Positions 17,065 through 27,822 are shown, counted from the stretch's first letter. The stretch is 64,000 nucleotides of DNA from Mordavella massiliensis (GCF_016901695.1 NZ_JACJKS010000002.1:62001-126000), one strand, 5' to 3'. Notes: generated by a model from the sequence alone, not told the origin. Numbers and translations: made by a program.

Positions 17065-19305
17065 ATGCCGGAAGAACAGATCATACGGACGGAATACTCC
17101 GATCTGATGAAGAAATCATATATCGATTACGCCATGAGCGTCATCATCTCCCGGGCCCTGCCGGATGTGCGGGACGGCCTAAAGCCGGTGCAGAGGCGCA
17201 CCCTCTACGACATGCACGAGCTCGGGATCCGCTGGGACCGCCCCTACAGGAAGTGCGCCAGGATCGTCGGCGACACCATGGGTAAATACCACCCCCACGG
17301 GGACAGCTCCATCTATGAGGCGCTGGTGGTCATGGCCCAGGAGTTCAAGAAAGGCATGGTGCTGGTGGACGGCCACGGCAACTTCGGCTCCATCGAGGGG
17401 GACGGGGCTGCCGCCATGCGTTACACGGAGGCGAGGCTGGCCAAATTCACGCAGATGGCGTTCCTGCAGGACCTGGACAAGGATGTCGTCAACTTTGTGC
17501 CCAACTTCGACGAGACGGAGAAGGAGCCGGAAGTGCTGCCGGTGCGGGTGCCGAACCTGCTCGTGAACGGGGCGGAGGGCATCGCCGTCGGAATGGCCAC
17601 CAGCATCCCCACCCACAATCTGGGGGAGGTCATCGACGCGGTCAAGGCTTACATGAAGAACAGTGACATCAGCACGAGACAACTGATGCGGTATGTGAAG
17701 GGGCCGGATTTCCCCACCGGGGGCATCGTGGTCAACAAGGATGACCTGCCGGAGATCTACGAGACCGGCACGGGGAAGATCAAGATCCGGGGAAAAGTGG
17801 AAGTGGAGGACATGAAGGGCGGCAGGCAGCGCCTTGTCATTACGGAGATCCCCTACACCATGATCGGCACCGGGATCGGGAAGTTCCTCAACGATGTGTG
17901 CGCCCTGGTGGAGACGAAGAAGACGTCCGATATCGTGGATATATCCAACCAGTCCTCCAAGGAGGGCATCCGGATCGTCATTGAGCTGAAGAAGGGCGCG
18001 GACGTCAAAAACCTGACCAACATGCTCTACAAAAAGACAAGGCTGGAGGACACCTTCGGCGTCAACATGCTGGCGGTGGCGGACGGCCGTCCGGAGACCA
18101 TGGGGCTTAAGAAGATCATCGAGCACCACGTGGATTTCCAGTTTGAGCTTGCCACGAGGAAATACCGGACCCTCCTGGCCAAAGAGCTGGAGAGGAAGGA
18201 GATCCAGGAGGGCCTCATCAAGGCATGCGACGTGATCGACCTGATCATCGAGATCCTGCGGGGCAGCCGCAGCGTCCAGGACGCCAAGGCGTGCCTCACC
18301 CAGGGCGTTACGGACAATATCACCTTCAAGTCAAAGATCTCGAAGAAGATGGCCTCCATGCTCCGGTTCACAGACCGGCAGGCGGACGCCATCCTGCAGA
18401 TGCGCCTCTACCGGCTCATCGGCCTGGAGATCGACGCCCTGATGAAGGAGCACGAGGAGACCCTTGCCAACATCGCCCGCTATGAGGATATCCTGAACAA
18501 CTACGACTCCATGGCGGACGTGATCATAGAGGAACTGGACGCGTTCAAAAAAGAGTTCGCCGCGCCCAGGAAGACAGTGGTGGAGAACGGCGAGGAGGCG
18601 GTCTTCGAGGAGAAGAAGATCGAGGAGCAGGAGGTGGTCTTCCTCATGGACCGCTTCGGCTATGCCCGCTGCGTGGACACCGCCACCTACGAGAGGAACA
18701 GGGAGGCGGCGGACAGCGAGAACAGGTACGTGCTCACCTGCCTCAACACCGGCAGGATCTGCATCTTTACAGACGGCGGCAGGATGCACCAGGTGAAAGT
18801 GCTGGACGTGCCCTTCGGGAAATTCCGGGACAAGGGACAGCCCATTGACAACATGAGCAACTTTGACAGTACGTCCGAGGAGATCGTCTACATGTGCGAC
18901 GCCGAGCAGATGCGTTTCGCCATGCTCCTTTTCGCCACGAGGCAGGGGATGGTGAAGAAGGTGGAGGGCACCGAGTTCCAGGTGTCCAAGCGGACCATTG
19001 CGGCCACCAAGCTGCAGGACGGGGACGCCCTCGTGTCTGTGGCAGTGATCAACGACAACCAGTACGTGGTGCTCCAGTCGAAGAACGGGTACTTCCTCCG
19101 GTTCCGCGCCGGGGAGGTCTCGGAGAAGAAGAAGGGGGCCGTCGGCGTGCGGGGCATCCGCCTTGCGAGGAACGACGAGCTGGAGGCGGTGTACCTCTTC
19201 GAGGACGGGGAGGACCCGAAGGCCGTCTACAAAGAGAAGGAAGTGGCCCTGAACCGGCTGCGGATCGGGAAGCGGGATACCCAGGGTGTGAAAAACAGGG
19301 GGTAG
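17065..19305 (+). CDS. parC: Type IIA topoisomerase A subunit, ParC-like
   Basis: A 746-residue DNA-cleaving subunit. The catalytic tyrosine is in AMRYTEARL (~Y120). The quinolone-resistance region reads [14 protein letters not shown], with Ser and Glu at the usual resistance positions, i.e. the sensitive state. The C-terminal beta-pinwheel is present, but I find no GyrA box (QxRGGxG); the equivalent stretch reads [14 protein letters not shown]. This favours topoisomerase IV over gyrase. AGGAAGG lies 9-10 bases before the ATG. It is translated as a pair with the B subunit. Confidence 0.87.
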   Translation: MPEEQIIRTEYSDLMKKSYIDYAMSVIISRALPDVRDGLKPVQRRTLYDMHELGIRWDRPYRKCARIVGDTMGKYHPHGDSSIYEALVVMAQEFKKGMVLVDGHGNFGSIEGDGAAAMRYTEARLAKFTQMAFLQDLDKDVVNFVPNFDETEKEPEVLPVRVPNLLVNGAEGIAVGMATSIPTHNLGEVIDAVKAYMKNSDISTRQLMRYVKGPDFPTGGIVVNKDDLPEIYETGTGKIKIRGKVEVEDMKGGRQRLVITEIPYTMIGTGIGKFLNDVCALVETKKTSDIVDISNQSSKEGIRIVIELKKGADVKNLTNMLYKKTRLEDTFGVNMLAVADGRPETMGLKKIIEHHVDFQFELATRKYRTLLAKELERKEIQEGLIKACDVIDLIIEILRGSRSVQDAKACLTQGVTDNITFKSKISKKMASMLRFTDRQADAILQMRLYRLIGLEIDALMKEHEETLANIARYEDILNNYDSMADVIIEELDAFKKEFAAPRKTVVENGEEAVFEEKKIEEQEVVFLMDRFGYARCVDTATYERNREAADSENRYVLTCLNTGRICIFTDGGRMHQVKVLDVPFGKFRDKGQPIDNMSNFDSTSEEIVYMCDAEQMRFAMLLFATRQGMVKKVEGTEFQVSKRTIAATKLQDGDALVSVAVINDNQYVVLQSKNGYFLRFRAGEVSEKKKGAVGVRGIRLARNDELEAVYLFEDGEDPKAVYKEKEVALNRLRIGKRDTQGVKNRG

Positions 19306-19345
19306 GCCGGACACAGGGAAGAATGTAAAAAATGCGAAAAACCCC

Positions 19346-19374
19346 TTGATTTCCCGGAAAATGAGTGCTATACT
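19346..19374 (+). promoter_or_regulatory. Promoter of the rimP-nusA-infB operon
   Basis: TTGATT (19346-19351), 17-base spacer, TATACT (19369-19374). Confidence 0.85.
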
Positions 19375-19400
19375 ATATGGCAGTTACATAAGCATGCGGC

Positions 19401-19428
19401 AGAAGAGTGGACGAAAGTTCACTCTTCT
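19401..19428 (+). promoter_or_regulatory. GAAA-tetraloop hairpin in the rimP leader
   Basis: AGAAGAGTGGAC pairs with GTTCACTCTTCT (12 bp, one mismatch) around a GAAA tetraloop, ending 22 bases before the rimP TTG start codon. There is no long T-run, so it is more likely a stability or regulatory element than a terminator. Confidence 0.5.
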
Positions 19429-19450
19429 TTACATGATGGGAGGTTTTGTA

Positions 19451-19918
19451 TTGACGAAGAGAGAAACGTATGAACAGAAGACAGAGGAGATCCTTCTTCC
19501 TATTATAGAGAAGAACGGGTTCGAGCTGGTGGATGTGGAGTATGTCAGGGAGGGCGGAAGCTGGTACCTGCGGGCCTACATCGACAAACCGGGCGGCATC
19601 AACGTGGACGACTGCGAGACGGTGAGCCGGGAGCTCTCCGACATCCTGGATGAGAAGGACTTTATCGACGAGGCCTACATCCTGGAGGTGAGTTCGCCGG
19701 GACTTGGACGCCCGCTGAAGAAGGAGAAGGATTTCAAGAGAAGCCTCGGCGAGGAAGTAGAGATCCGGACCTACCGCATGGTGGATAAGAAGAAGGAATT
19801 TACCGGCATCCTGAAAGCGTATGATAAAGATACGGTGACGATCGGGATGGAAGACGGAAGCGAAATGATATTTGATAAAGGCGATATCGCACTGATCCGC
19901 CTGGCATTTGATTTTTAG
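19451..19918 (+). CDS. rimP: Ribosome maturation factor RimP
   Basis: A 155-residue cytosolic factor for 30S maturation: N-terminal alpha/beta domain (LVDVEYVREGGSWYLRAYIDK) and C-terminal SH3-like domain. The motifs CETVSRELSDILDE and YILEVSSPGLGRPL are diagnostic. The TTG at 19451 is chosen because GGGAGG lies 7 bases upstream and the product then begins MTKRETYEQKTEE. In-frame ATGs at 19433 and 19436 overlap or precede that site. It is the first gene of a nine-gene translation operon. Confidence 0.95.
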   Translation: MTKRETYEQKTEEILLPIIEKNGFELVDVEYVREGGSWYLRAYIDKPGGINVDDCETVSRELSDILDEKDFIDEAYILEVSSPGLGRPLKKEKDFKRSLGEEVEIRTYRMVDKKKEFTGILKAYDKDTVTIGMEDGSEMIFDKGDIALIRLAFDF

Positions 19919-19939
19919 TTTTTTTAGGAGGAAGGTCAC

Positions 19940-21172
19940 ATGAACACAGAATTACTGGAAGCATTGAATATTCTGGAGAAGGAGAAGGATATCAGCAAGG
20001 ATACGCTGATGGACGCCATTGAAAATTCCCTGATCAATGCGTGCAAGAACCACTTTGGAAAGGCAGACAACATCAAGGTCATCATGGACAGGGAGACATG
20101 CGACTACAAGCTGCTTCAGGAGAAGACAGTTGTGGAGGAAGTGGAAGACAAGGTGGAGCAGATCAGCCTGGAGGACGCCAGGAACATCGACAGCAAATAC
20201 GAGCTGGGCGACATCGTACAGATCCCGGTGGAGTCCAAGTCCTTCGGCCGCATCGCGACCCAGAACGCCAAGAACCTGATCCTGCAGAAGATCCGCGAGG
20301 AGGAGCGGAAGGTGATCTACGACCAGTACTTTGAGAAGGAGAAGGACATCGTCACCGGTGTTGTGCAGCGGTATGTGGGCAGGAACATCAGCATCAACCT
20401 TGGCAAGGCGGACGCCATGCTGACGGAGAACGAGCAGGTGAAGGGCGAAGTCTTCAAGCCGACCGAGCGCATCAAGCTCTATGTGGTGGAAGTCAAGAAC
20501 ACGACAAAGGGGCCCAAGATCCTTGTGTCCCGCACCCACCCGGAGCTGGTGAAGCGCCTGTTCGAGGCGGAGGTCACAGAGGTGAAGGACGGCATTGTGG
20601 AGATCAAGAGTATTGCCCGGGAGGCCGGCAGCCGCACGAAGATCGCCGTCTGGTCCAACGATCCGGACGTGGATCCGGTGGGAGCCTGCGTCGGCATGAA
20701 CGGCGCGAGAGTGGGCGCCATCGTGAACGAGCTGCGGGGTGAGAAGATCGACATCATCAACTGGGATGAGAACCCGGGCATCCTGATCGAGAACGCCTTA
20801 AGCCCGGCCAAGGTCATCTCTGTTATGGCGGATCCGGATGAGAAGACGGCAAGCGTCATCGTGCCGGATTACCAGCTCTCCCTGGCGATCGGCAAGGAGG
20901 GGCAGAACGCGAGGCTTGCTGCCCGCCTGACCGGATACAAGATCGACATCAAGAGCGAGACCCAGGCCATCGAGTCCGGCGAGCTTCCGGAGAACTACAT
21001 GGAGCTCGGCGAGGGCGTGTACGAGGAAGAGATCTACGAGGACGGCTACGAGGAGGATTACGACGGCACATACGAGGACGGCTACGACGGGGACTATGAC
21101 GAGACTTACGGGGAGTCCTACGACGATGCGTACGACTATGACGACGGGGAATCCTACGAGGAGGACAGGTGA
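19940..21172 (+). CDS. nusA: Transcription termination/antitermination factor NusA
   Basis: A 410-residue RNA polymerase partner: N-terminal RNAP-binding domain (1-125), S1 domain (~135-200) and two KH domains (~230-345; [12 protein letters not shown] and [20 protein letters not shown]). The last ~50 residues are a very acidic, tyrosine-rich tail built from degenerate [12 protein letters not shown]-type units, absent from B. subtilis NusA. AGGAGG lies 8 bases before the ATG. It is the second gene of the rimP operon. Confidence 0.96.
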   Translation: MNTELLEALNILEKEKDISKDTLMDAIENSLINACKNHFGKADNIKVIMDRETCDYKLLQEKTVVEEVEDKVEQISLEDARNIDSKYELGDIVQIPVESKSFGRIATQNAKNLILQKIREEERKVIYDQYFEKEKDIVTGVVQRYVGRNISINLGKADAMLTENEQVKGEVFKPTERIKLYVVEVKNTTKGPKILVSRTHPELVKRLFEAEVTEVKDGIVEIKSIAREAGSRTKIAVWSNDPDVDPVGACVGMNGARVGAIVNELRGEKIDIINWDENPGILIENALSPAKVISVMADPDEKTASVIVPDYQLSLAIGKEGQNARLAARLTGYKIDIKSETQAIESGELPENYMELGEGVYEEEIYEDGYEEDYDGTYEDGYDGDYDETYGESYDDAYDYDDGESYEEDR

Positions 21173-21176
21173 TCTT

Positions 21177-21455
21177 TTGAGCGGAAATAAGAAAGTGCCG
21201 CTGCGCAAGTGCGTGGGGTGCCAGGAAATGAAGAGTAAGAAGGAAATGCTGCGCGTTATCCGCACCCAGGAGGGGGAGTTCCTTCTGGATGCGACCGGGA
21301 AGAAGAACGGGAGGGGCGCTTACCTGTGTCCGTCCTCCGCGTGTCTGCAAAAGGCGATACGCCAGAAAGGGCTGGAGCGCTCTTTCAGGCAGGCCATCCC
21401 GCAGGAAGTCTACGAGATGCTGGAAAGGGAGATGAAAGAGATTGAGTCAGAATAA
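21177..21455 (+). CDS. ylxR: YlxR (RnpM) family RNA-binding protein
   Basis: A 92-residue basic protein with the YlxR hallmarks PLRKCVGCQEMKSKKEMLRV and GRGAYLCPSSACLQKA. The B. subtilis homologue binds RNase P RNA and modulates the enzyme. A TTG at 21177 is the best start: it follows AGGTGA that overlaps the nusA stop, and gives MSGNKKVPLRKC. The end overlaps the next gene by 14 bases. Confidence 0.92.
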   Translation: MSGNKKVPLRKCVGCQEMKSKKEMLRVIRTQEGEFLLDATGKKNGRGAYLCPSSACLQKAIRQKGLERSFRQAIPQEVYEMLEREMKEIESE

Positions 21456-21753
21456 AGCCCTGTCCATGATCGGACTTGCGACGAAAGCAGGGCGGACGGC
21501 CAGCGGGGAATTCCTGACCGAGCGGGAAGTGAAGACCGGCAGGGCCGCGCTTGTGATCATCGCCGGGGACGCCTCGGACAATACGAAGAAAAAATTCCGG
21601 AATATGTGTGATTTCTATGAAGTGCCCATCCGCGTGTTCGGAGACAAGGATACGCTCGGGCATGCCATGGGAAAAGAATTCCGGGCATCTCTGGCAGTGC
21701 TTGACGAAGGCTTTGCGAAGGGGATCATGAAACATTTGGATACGGACAGATAA
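21442..21753 (+). CDS. ylxQ: L7Ae-family ribosomal protein YlxQ
   Basis: A 103-residue L7Ae/L30e/S12e/Gadd45 fold protein, predicted to bind kink-turn RNA ([34 protein letters not shown]). It starts with TTG at 21442 inside ylxR, a translational-coupling arrangement typical of nusA operons in Firmicutes. Confidence 0.9.
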   Translation: MSQNKALSMIGLATKAGRTASGEFLTEREVKTGRAALVIIAGDASDNTKKKFRNMCDFYEVPIRVFGDKDTLGHAMGKEFRASLAVLDEGFAKGIMKHLDTDR

Positions 21754-21779
21754 CGATGCTGCATAGAGGAGGTAATTGC

Positions 21780-24563
21780 ATGTCGAAAATAAAAGTGTAT
21801 GAACTTGCCAAGGAGCTCGGCAAATCCAGCAAAGAGCTGATGGAGTTCCTGGCAGACAGGAAGATAGAAGTAAAGAGCCATATGAGCGCGCTGGAGGACG
21901 AGGACGCCCAGAGAGTGCGCCGCGCGTTTACGAAAAAGCCGGAGGAGGCGCCGGTGAAAAAGGAGTCTGCCGCTGCAGAGGAAGCGCCCCGAAAGGAAGA
22001 GGCCCCGAAGAAAAAGAATATCGTGCATGTCTTCCGGCCCCAGAACAGCCGTGACGGCAAGAATCTGATGCGCCAGGGACGCGCTCAGGGCGGCCAGGCC
22101 GCACGGGGCGCCGCGCAGCGGCCGGCAGGAGCCCGCCCGGCAGGGGAGAGACCGGCAGGAGCCCGCCCGGCAGGGGAGAGGCCCGCAGGAGCCCGTCCGG
22201 CAGGGGAGAGACCGGCAGGAGCCCGCCCGGCAGGGGAGAGGCCCGCAGGAGCCCGCCCGGCAGGGGAGAGGCCCGCAGGCACACGCCCGGCAGGGGAGAG
22301 GCCCGCAGGAGCCCGCCCGGCAGGGGAGAGACCCGCAGGCACACGCCCGGAGAGAGGCTTCGGCGGCGAGCGCGGCGAGAGACGCGACGACAGGCGCGAC
22401 GGCAGAGGCGGCCAGCGCCCGGAGAGAAGCTTTGGGGGCGAGCGCGGCGAGAGGCGTGACGACAGACGCGGCGAGAGGCGCGATGGCGAGCGGGGAGACA
22501 GAAGGCCCGGCCAGCGCCCGGAGAGAGGCTTCGGCGGCGAGCGCGGCGAGAGGCGCGACGACAGACGCGACGGCAGGGGCGGCCGCTTTGGCGAGAACAA
22601 GGACCGCCAGCCCAGGAAGAATCCATCCATCCCGGCGCCCGCACTGGAGGGACAGAAGCCCCAGCGCAGCAAGGGAAAAGGAAAGGGCGACTATAAGAAG
22701 AAAGACTACCGCGACGACGAGGAGAGGACAGCAAAGGGAAGAGGCCGGAAGCAGGATCAGAAGCCGCAGCTTCAGAAGCCCCAGCACAAGGAGCAGAAGC
22801 AGGAGGAGCAGATCAAATCCATCGTGATCCCCGAGGTTCTGACGATCCAGGATCTGGCCGACAAGATGAAGATCGTGCCCTCTGTGATTGTAAAGAAGCT
22901 GTTCCTGCAGGGCAAGATCGTGACGGTCAACCAGGAGATCGACTACGAGACCGCGGAGGAGATCGCGCTGGACTTTGATGTTCTCTGCGAGAAGGAAGAA
23001 GTCGTTGACGTGATCGAGGAGCTCCTGAAGGAGGATGAGGAGGACGAGAAGAAGATGAAGAAGCGTCCGCCGGTTGTCTGCGTCATGGGACACGTTGACC
23101 ACGGTAAGACCTCCCTTCTGGATGCGATCCGCCACACGAACGTAACAGGCCGCGAGGCCGGCGGCATCACGCAGCACATCGGCGCCTACGTGGTGGAGGT
23201 GAACGGGGAGAAGATCACCTTCCTCGACACTCCCGGACACGAGGCGTTCACAGCCATGCGTATGCGCGGCGCCAACTCCACGGATATCGCGATCCTTGTC
23301 GTGGCTGCGGATGACGGCGTGATGCCCCAGACAGTGGAGGCCATCAACCACGCGAAAGCGGCAGGCGTTGAGATCATCGTCGCCATCAACAAGATCGACA
23401 AGCCAAGCGCCAACATCGACCGCGTGAAGCAGGAGCTGGCAGAGCACGAGCTGATCCCGGAGGACTGGGGCGGCAGCACGGTGTTCGTACCGGTGTCCGC
23501 CAAGACCGGCGACGGACTTCCCGATCTGATGGAGATGATCCTTCTGACAGCAGAGATGCTGGAGCTGAAGGCAAACCCGAATCGCCGGGCGAGAGGCCTC
23601 GTCATCGAGGCGCAGCTCGACAAGGGCAGAGGACCGGTGGCTACCGTCCTTGTGCAGAAGGGCACCCTCCGCGTAGGCGATCCCGTGGCGGCCGGCAGCT
23701 CCTTCGGAAAAGTGCGCGCCATGATGGATGACAAGGGCAGACGGGTCAAGGAAGCAGGTCCGTCCATGCCGGTAGAGATCCTCGGCCTCAACGACGTTCC
23801 GAACGCCGGCGAGGTGCTGATGGGATGCAAGAATGAGAAAGATGCGAGAAGCTTTGCAGATACCTTTATCTCACAGAACAAGGCAAAACTGCTGGAAGAG
23901 ACGAAATCCAAGCTGTCCCTTGACGACCTGTTCACGCAGATCAAGGAGGGCAACTTAAAAGAGCTTGGCATCGTCGTGAAGGCGGATGTGCAGGGTTCCG
24001 TGGAGGCGCTGAAGCAGAGCCTTCTGAAGCTCTCCAACGACGAGGTAGTCGTCAAGGTGATCCACGGCGGCGTGGGCGCCATCAACGAGTCGGATGTAAG
24101 CCTTGCTTCCGCCTCCAACGCCATCATCATCGGCTTCAACGTACGGCCTGATGCGACGGCGAAGGACACCGCGGAGAGAGAGGGCGTGGACATCCGCCTG
24201 TACCGCGTGATCTACAATGCCATCGAGGATGTGGAGGCAGCCATGAAGGGCATGCTGGATCCCGTCTTCGAGGAGAAGGTGCTGGGACATGCGGAGATCC
24301 GCCAGACATTCAAGGCTTCCGGCGTGGGAACGATCGGCGGCGCCTACGTGCTGGACGGCACCTTCGAGAGAGACTGCCAGGCGCGGATCATCCGCGACGG
24401 CGTCGTGATCTACGACGGCAAGCTCGCGTCCCTGAAGAGGTTCAAGGACGACGTCAAAGAGGTGAGAGCCGGATACGAGTGCGGCTTTGTCTTTGAGAAC
24501 TACAACGACATTAAAGAGGGAGACCAGGTGGAAGCCTACAAGATGGTAGAGATCCCGAGATAG
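21780..24563 (+). CDS. infB: Translation initiation factor IF-2
   Basis: A 927-residue GTPase that brings fMet-tRNA to the 30S subunit. An IF2_N helix bundle is at 1-55 ([20 protein letters not shown]). A long low-complexity linker (~115-300) follows, with seven RPAG[A/T]RPAGE decapeptides and then Arg/Gly/Asp-rich [13 protein letters not shown] units. A second IF2_N is near 350-405. The G domain has GHVDHGKTS at ~437, DTPGHEAF and NKIDKP; the EF-P-like and C-terminal fMet-tRNA domains follow. AGAGGAGGT lies 8 bases before the ATG at 21780. Confidence 0.96.
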   Translation: MSKIKVYELAKELGKSSKELMEFLADRKIEVKSHMSALEDEDAQRVRRAFTKKPEEAPVKKESAAAEEAPRKEEAPKKKNIVHVFRPQNSRDGKNLMRQGRAQGGQAARGAAQRPAGARPAGERPAGARPAGERPAGARPAGERPAGARPAGERPAGARPAGERPAGTRPAGERPAGARPAGERPAGTRPERGFGGERGERRDDRRDGRGGQRPERSFGGERGERRDDRRGERRDGERGDRRPGQRPERGFGGERGERRDDRRDGRGGRFGENKDRQPRKNPSIPAPALEGQKPQRSKGKGKGDYKKKDYRDDEERTAKGRGRKQDQKPQLQKPQHKEQKQEEQIKSIVIPEVLTIQDLADKMKIVPSVIVKKLFLQGKIVTVNQEIDYETAEEIALDFDVLCEKEEVVDVIEELLKEDEEDEKKMKKRPPVVCVMGHVDHGKTSLLDAIRHTNVTGREAGGITQHIGAYVVEVNGEKITFLDTPGHEAFTAMRMRGANSTDIAILVVAADDGVMPQTVEAINHAKAAGVEIIVAINKIDKPSANIDRVKQELAEHELIPEDWGGSTVFVPVSAKTGDGLPDLMEMILLTAEMLELKANPNRRARGLVIEAQLDKGRGPVATVLVQKGTLRVGDPVAAGSSFGKVRAMMDDKGRRVKEAGPSMPVEILGLNDVPNAGEVLMGCKNEKDARSFADTFISQNKAKLLEETKSKLSLDDLFTQIKEGNLKELGIVVKADVQGSVEALKQSLLKLSNDEVVVKVIHGGVGAINESDVSLASASNAIIIGFNVRPDATAKDTAEREGVDIRLYRVIYNAIEDVEAAMKGMLDPVFEEKVLGHAEIRQTFKASGVGTIGGAYVLDGTFERDCQARIIRDGVVIYDGKLASLKRFKDDVKEVRAGYECGFVFENYNDIKEGDQVEAYKMVEIPR
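22119..22352 (+). repeat. 30-bp tandem repeat coding RPAG[A/T]RPAGE in infB
   Basis: Seven full 30-base units plus a partial eighth, in frame, nearly identical at DNA level (core GCAGGAGCCCGCCCGGCAGG). Two units carry Thr for Ala. The number of units is likely to vary between strains. Confidence 0.93.
22353..22594 (+). repeat. Second infB linker repeat, Arg/Gly/Asp-rich
   Basis: Three imperfect copies coding [18 protein letters not shown]-like units, separated by shorter RDGRGGQ or [14 protein letters not shown] stretches. The protein segment is strongly basic and RGG-like, so it may bind RNA. Confidence 0.8.
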
Positions 24564-24596
24564 GCCCCGGCTGGCTGCCACAGTAAGGAGAGTGCT

Positions 24597-24983
24597 ATGA
24601 GAAAGAACAGCATTAAGAATACAAGAGTCAACACGGAAGTGCAAAGGGAGCTCTCCAACATCATCAGGGGCGGCATTAAAGATCCGCGGATCGCGCCGTG
24701 GACCTCTGTCGTCTCCGTGGAGGTGGCCCCGGACCTGAAGACCTGCAAGGCCTACATCAGCGTGCTGGGAGACGAGAAAGCCCAGGCTGATACCCTTGCC
24801 GGCCTGAAGAGTGCAGAGGGGTATATCCGGAGAGAACTGGCACATACACTGAACATGAGAAATACGCCGGAGATCCGGTTCATCCTGGACCAGTCCATCG
24901 AGTACGGCGTCAATATGTCAAAGAAGATAGCAGACGTAACCAAAGGCCTGGATCAAAAAGGAGATGCACAGGATGCAGAATAG
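24597..24983 (+). CDS. rbfA: Ribosome-binding factor A
   Basis: A 128-residue KH-fold protein for late 30S maturation (NTRVNTEVQRELSNIIRGGIKDPRI, then LNMRNTPEIRFILDQSIEYG). AAGGAGAG lies 7 bases before the ATG. Its 3' end overlaps the next gene by 11 bases, so the two are translationally coupled. Confidence 0.95.
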   Translation: MRKNSIKNTRVNTEVQRELSNIIRGGIKDPRIAPWTSVVSVEVAPDLKTCKAYISVLGDEKAQADTLAGLKSAEGYIRRELAHTLNMRNTPEIRFILDQSIEYGVNMSKKIADVTKGLDQKGDAQDAE

Positions 24984-25950
24984 ACTTGCAGAACTTCTGG
25001 AGGGAAAGACCTCTGTGGCGATCGGCGGCCATGTGCGGCCCGACGGCGACTGCGTCGGGTCCTGCATGGGGCTGTACCTTTACCTGAGAGAGAACTTTGA
25101 AGACATAGACACAGATGTGTACCTGGAAAAGATCCCGTCCCACTTTTCTTTTCTGAAAGGAACGGAGATGATCCGGCACGAGGCGGATGCAGGGAAGAAA
25201 TACGACCTTTTCATCTGCCTGGACTGCGGGGACGAGGAGAGGCTCGGGTTTGCGGCGCCGCTCTTTGAGAGCGCGGGCCACACCTTCTGCGTGGACCACC
25301 ATATCAGCAACAAGGCGTTTGCGCAGGACAACTGCATCGTGCCGGACGCAAGCTCCACATCCGAGCTTGTGTACGGACTCATGGACCGGGAGAAGGTGAC
25401 AAAGGAGATCGCGGAAGCCCTCTATACGGGAATCGTGCACGACACCGGCGTGTTCCGGTATTCCTGCGCGGGGCCGGACACATTCCGGGCGGCGGCGGAG
25501 CTCCTTGAGAAGGGGATCGACGCCCCGTCCATCATTGAGAATACATTCTATGAGAAGACGTACGCCCAGAACCAGATCCTCGGGCGGGCGCTGCTGGAGA
25601 GCATTGTCTTCATGCACGGGCAGTGCATCTTCAGCTCCGTGTCCCAGGCAGTCATGAAGTTCTACGGCGTGACGCCGAAGGAGCTGGACGGGATCGTCAG
25701 CCAGCTTCGCACCACCAGGGGCGTGGAAGTGGCGGTGTTCCTCTACGAGCAGGAACCGGGCGTATACAAGGTGAGCCTGCGATCCAGGGAGAAGGTGGAC
25801 GTGAGCAGGGTGGCCCAGTATTTCGGCGGCGGCGGCCATGTGCGGGCGGCCGGCTGCACGATGCCCGGGACGGTCCACGACGTGATCAACAATCTGGCTG
25901 TCCAGATCGAGCGCCAGCTCGGGGCGGACAAAGGAGAGGATGAGGCGTGA
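24973..25950 (+). CDS. nrnA: DHH-family nanoRNase/pAp phosphatase (NrnA-like)
   Basis: A 325-residue DHH-DHHA1 phosphoesterase: HVRPDGDCVGS (~20-30), DCGDEERL, VDHHIS (~107) and the DHHA1 signature GGGGHVRAAG (~285). NrnA proteins degrade 2-5-mer RNAs and dephosphorylate pAp in the cytosol. The ATG at 24973 has AAAAAGGAG 9 bases upstream; an ATG at 24964 is too close to that site. It lies between rbfA and truB, a common Firmicute arrangement. Confidence 0.92.
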   Translation: MQNRLAELLEGKTSVAIGGHVRPDGDCVGSCMGLYLYLRENFEDIDTDVYLEKIPSHFSFLKGTEMIRHEADAGKKYDLFICLDCGDEERLGFAAPLFESAGHTFCVDHHISNKAFAQDNCIVPDASSTSELVYGLMDREKVTKEIAEALYTGIVHDTGVFRYSCAGPDTFRAAAELLEKGIDAPSIIENTFYEKTYAQNQILGRALLESIVFMHGQCIFSSVSQAVMKFYGVTPKELDGIVSQLRTTRGVEVAVFLYEQEPGVYKVSLRSREKVDVSRVAQYFGGGGHVRAAGCTMPGTVHDVINNLAVQIERQLGADKGEDEA

Positions 25951-26855
25951 TCATGCTGGACGGCATTTTTAACGTATACAAGGAAAAAGGCTACACATCC
26001 CACGATGTGGTGGCAAAGCTGCGCGGCATTGCGGGGCAGAGAAAGATCGGACACACAGGGACGCTGGATCCGGATGCGGAGGGCGTCCTTCCCGTCTGTC
26101 TCGGGAAAGCCACCAGGGTCTGCGATGTGCTGGCCGACAAGAGCAAGACGTACCGGACGGTGCTGCTCCTTGGACGAAGGACCGATACGCAGGACATCTC
26201 CGGCGCCTGTCTGGAGGAAAAGGAGACAGCCGCCCTTACAGAAGCGCAGGTCCGGGAGGCCGTGGAGAGTTTTCAGGGCGTCTACATGCAGACGCCGCCC
26301 ATGTACTCCGCGCTCAAGGTGAACGGCAGAAAGCTCTACGAGCTGGCCCGGGAGGGAAAGACAGTGGAGAGGAAAGCCCGACCCGTGGAGATCTCCCGCA
26401 TCCGGATCCTGAAGATGGAACTGCCGAGAGTCTGGATGGAAGTGGACTGCTCCAAGGGGACCTACATCCGGACCCTCTGCGACGACATCGGCCGGAAGCT
26501 TGGCGTGGGGGGCTGCATGGAAGAACTGCTCCGCACAAGGGTGGGGGAGTTCTCCATCGGTGACAGCCTCCGGCTTTCGGAGCTTGAGGCCCTCAGGGAG
26601 CAGGGCAGCCTGGAGAGCCGTCTTATGCCTGTGGACAGCGTATTTGCCTCATACAGGCGGGCGGATGCGGGGGCCGAGGAAGAACCGCTCCTCTGGAACG
26701 GCAATCCGCTCCGGCTTCCCGGCCTGCAAAAAGACGTGCGGGACAGAGAGCTGGTGCGCGTGTACGACCGGGAGGGACGGTTTGTGGCCCTGTACCGGTA
26801 CGATGAAAAAGGCGGCGTCTTCCGGACAGAGAAGATGTTCTTCAGCCGCCGGTAA
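25947..26855 (+). CDS. truB: tRNA pseudouridine-55 synthase
   Basis: A 302-residue TruB. The catalytic motif KIGHTGTLDPDAEGVLPV places the active Asp at ~41; PPMYSALKVNGRKLYELAREG and SKGTYIRTLCDDIG follow. It makes pseudouridine 55 in the T-loop of tRNAs. A GTG start at 25947 overlaps the nrnA stop (GTGA) and has AAGGAGAGG upstream; an ATG two codons in is farther from the site. Confidence 0.94.
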   Translation: MIMLDGIFNVYKEKGYTSHDVVAKLRGIAGQRKIGHTGTLDPDAEGVLPVCLGKATRVCDVLADKSKTYRTVLLLGRRTDTQDISGACLEEKETAALTEAQVREAVESFQGVYMQTPPMYSALKVNGRKLYELAREGKTVERKARPVEISRIRILKMELPRVWMEVDCSKGTYIRTLCDDIGRKLGVGGCMEELLRTRVGEFSIGDSLRLSELEALREQGSLESRLMPVDSVFASYRRADAGAEEEPLLWNGNPLRLPGLQKDVRDRELVRVYDREGRFVALYRYDEKGGVFRTEKMFFSRR

Positions 26856-26888
26856 GACAGAAGATTGTATGACAAAGAAGGAAGCAAC

Positions 26889-27815
26889 ATGCAGTATATA
26901 CAAGGACTGGACGCATTCCGGGAGAGCGGCAGGACTGCTGTGACCCTGGGGAAATTTGACGGGTTGCACCGCGGGCATCAGAAGCTGGTGGAGAAGGTGG
27001 AGTCCTACGGCCGGGCGGACAAGGTCCGCACAGCGGTCTGCTCGTTCGACATGGAGCCTCTAAGCGAGCGGCTCCACCGCCCCTACCGCGTCCTCATGAC
27101 AAAAGAGGAGAGGCGGGCGCATCTGGAGGGAAGGGTGGACTACCTGGTGGACTGCCCGTTTACGGAAGAATTCAGCCGCATGAGCGCGGAGGATTTTATC
27201 CGGGATGTGCTGTGCGGTATCTTCCACGCTGCCTACGTGGTCGTGGGGACGGATTTCTCCTTCGGCTACCAGAAGCGGGGCGACTACCACATGCTGGAGC
27301 GGTATCAGGACGTGTACGGCTACCGCCTGGATGTAGTGGAAAAAGAAAGGTACCAGGAGCGCGAGATCAGCAGCACCTACGTGAAGGAGGCGCTGGCTGC
27401 CGGCGACATGGAGCTGGCGCAGACGCTCCTCGGATATCCGTACGAGATCGCGGGCACGGTGGAGCACGGGAAGCAGCTTGGGCGCACCCTCGGGTTTCCC
27501 ACCTTTAACGTGGAGCCGCCGGCCCAGAAGCTGCTCCCGCCCAACGGGGTCTACCTGGAGCAGGTGGAAGTGGACGGGATCTGGCACGGAGCCATCGGCA
27601 ACCTGGGCGTCAGGCCAACCGTGACAGACAGCGGCAGGGTGCTGATCGAGAGCTATCTTTTCGATTACAGCGGCAACGCCTACGGGAAAGAGGTGAAGAT
27701 CCGGCTGCGGGCCTTCCGGCGCCCGGAACAGAAATTCGCGGACGTGGAGGAGATGAAGCGGCAGGTGGACCGGGATATCGCCGCAGGGAGAGAGTATCTT
27801 TCCCGTTTCAGATAA
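26889..27815 (+). CDS. ribF: Bifunctional riboflavin kinase / FAD synthetase
   Basis: A 308-residue RibF. The N-terminal nucleotidyltransferase domain has [11 protein letters not shown] (HxGH, ~27) and [13 protein letters not shown]; the C-terminal flavokinase domain has [11 protein letters not shown] and [10 protein letters not shown]. It converts riboflavin to FMN and FAD. AAGGA lies 8 bases before the ATG at 26889. It is the last gene of the rimP operon; no strong terminator is visible before the rpsO promoter. Confidence 0.94.
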   Translation: MQYIQGLDAFRESGRTAVTLGKFDGLHRGHQKLVEKVESYGRADKVRTAVCSFDMEPLSERLHRPYRVLMTKEERRAHLEGRVDYLVDCPFTEEFSRMSAEDFIRDVLCGIFHAAYVVVGTDFSFGYQKRGDYHMLERYQDVYGYRLDVVEKERYQEREISSTYVKEALAAGDMELAQTLLGYPYEIAGTVEHGKQLGRTLGFPTFNVEPPAQKLLPPNGVYLEQVEVDGIWHGAIGNLGVRPTVTDSGRVLIESYLFDYSGNAYGKEVKIRLRAFRRPEQKFADVEEMKRQVDRDIAAGREYLSRFR

Positions 27816-27822
27816 AAAAGAG

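Noticed and set aside
22119-22352. CRISPR-like array.
   Set aside because: The repeats are contiguous without unique spacers and code in-frame decapeptides of IF-2.
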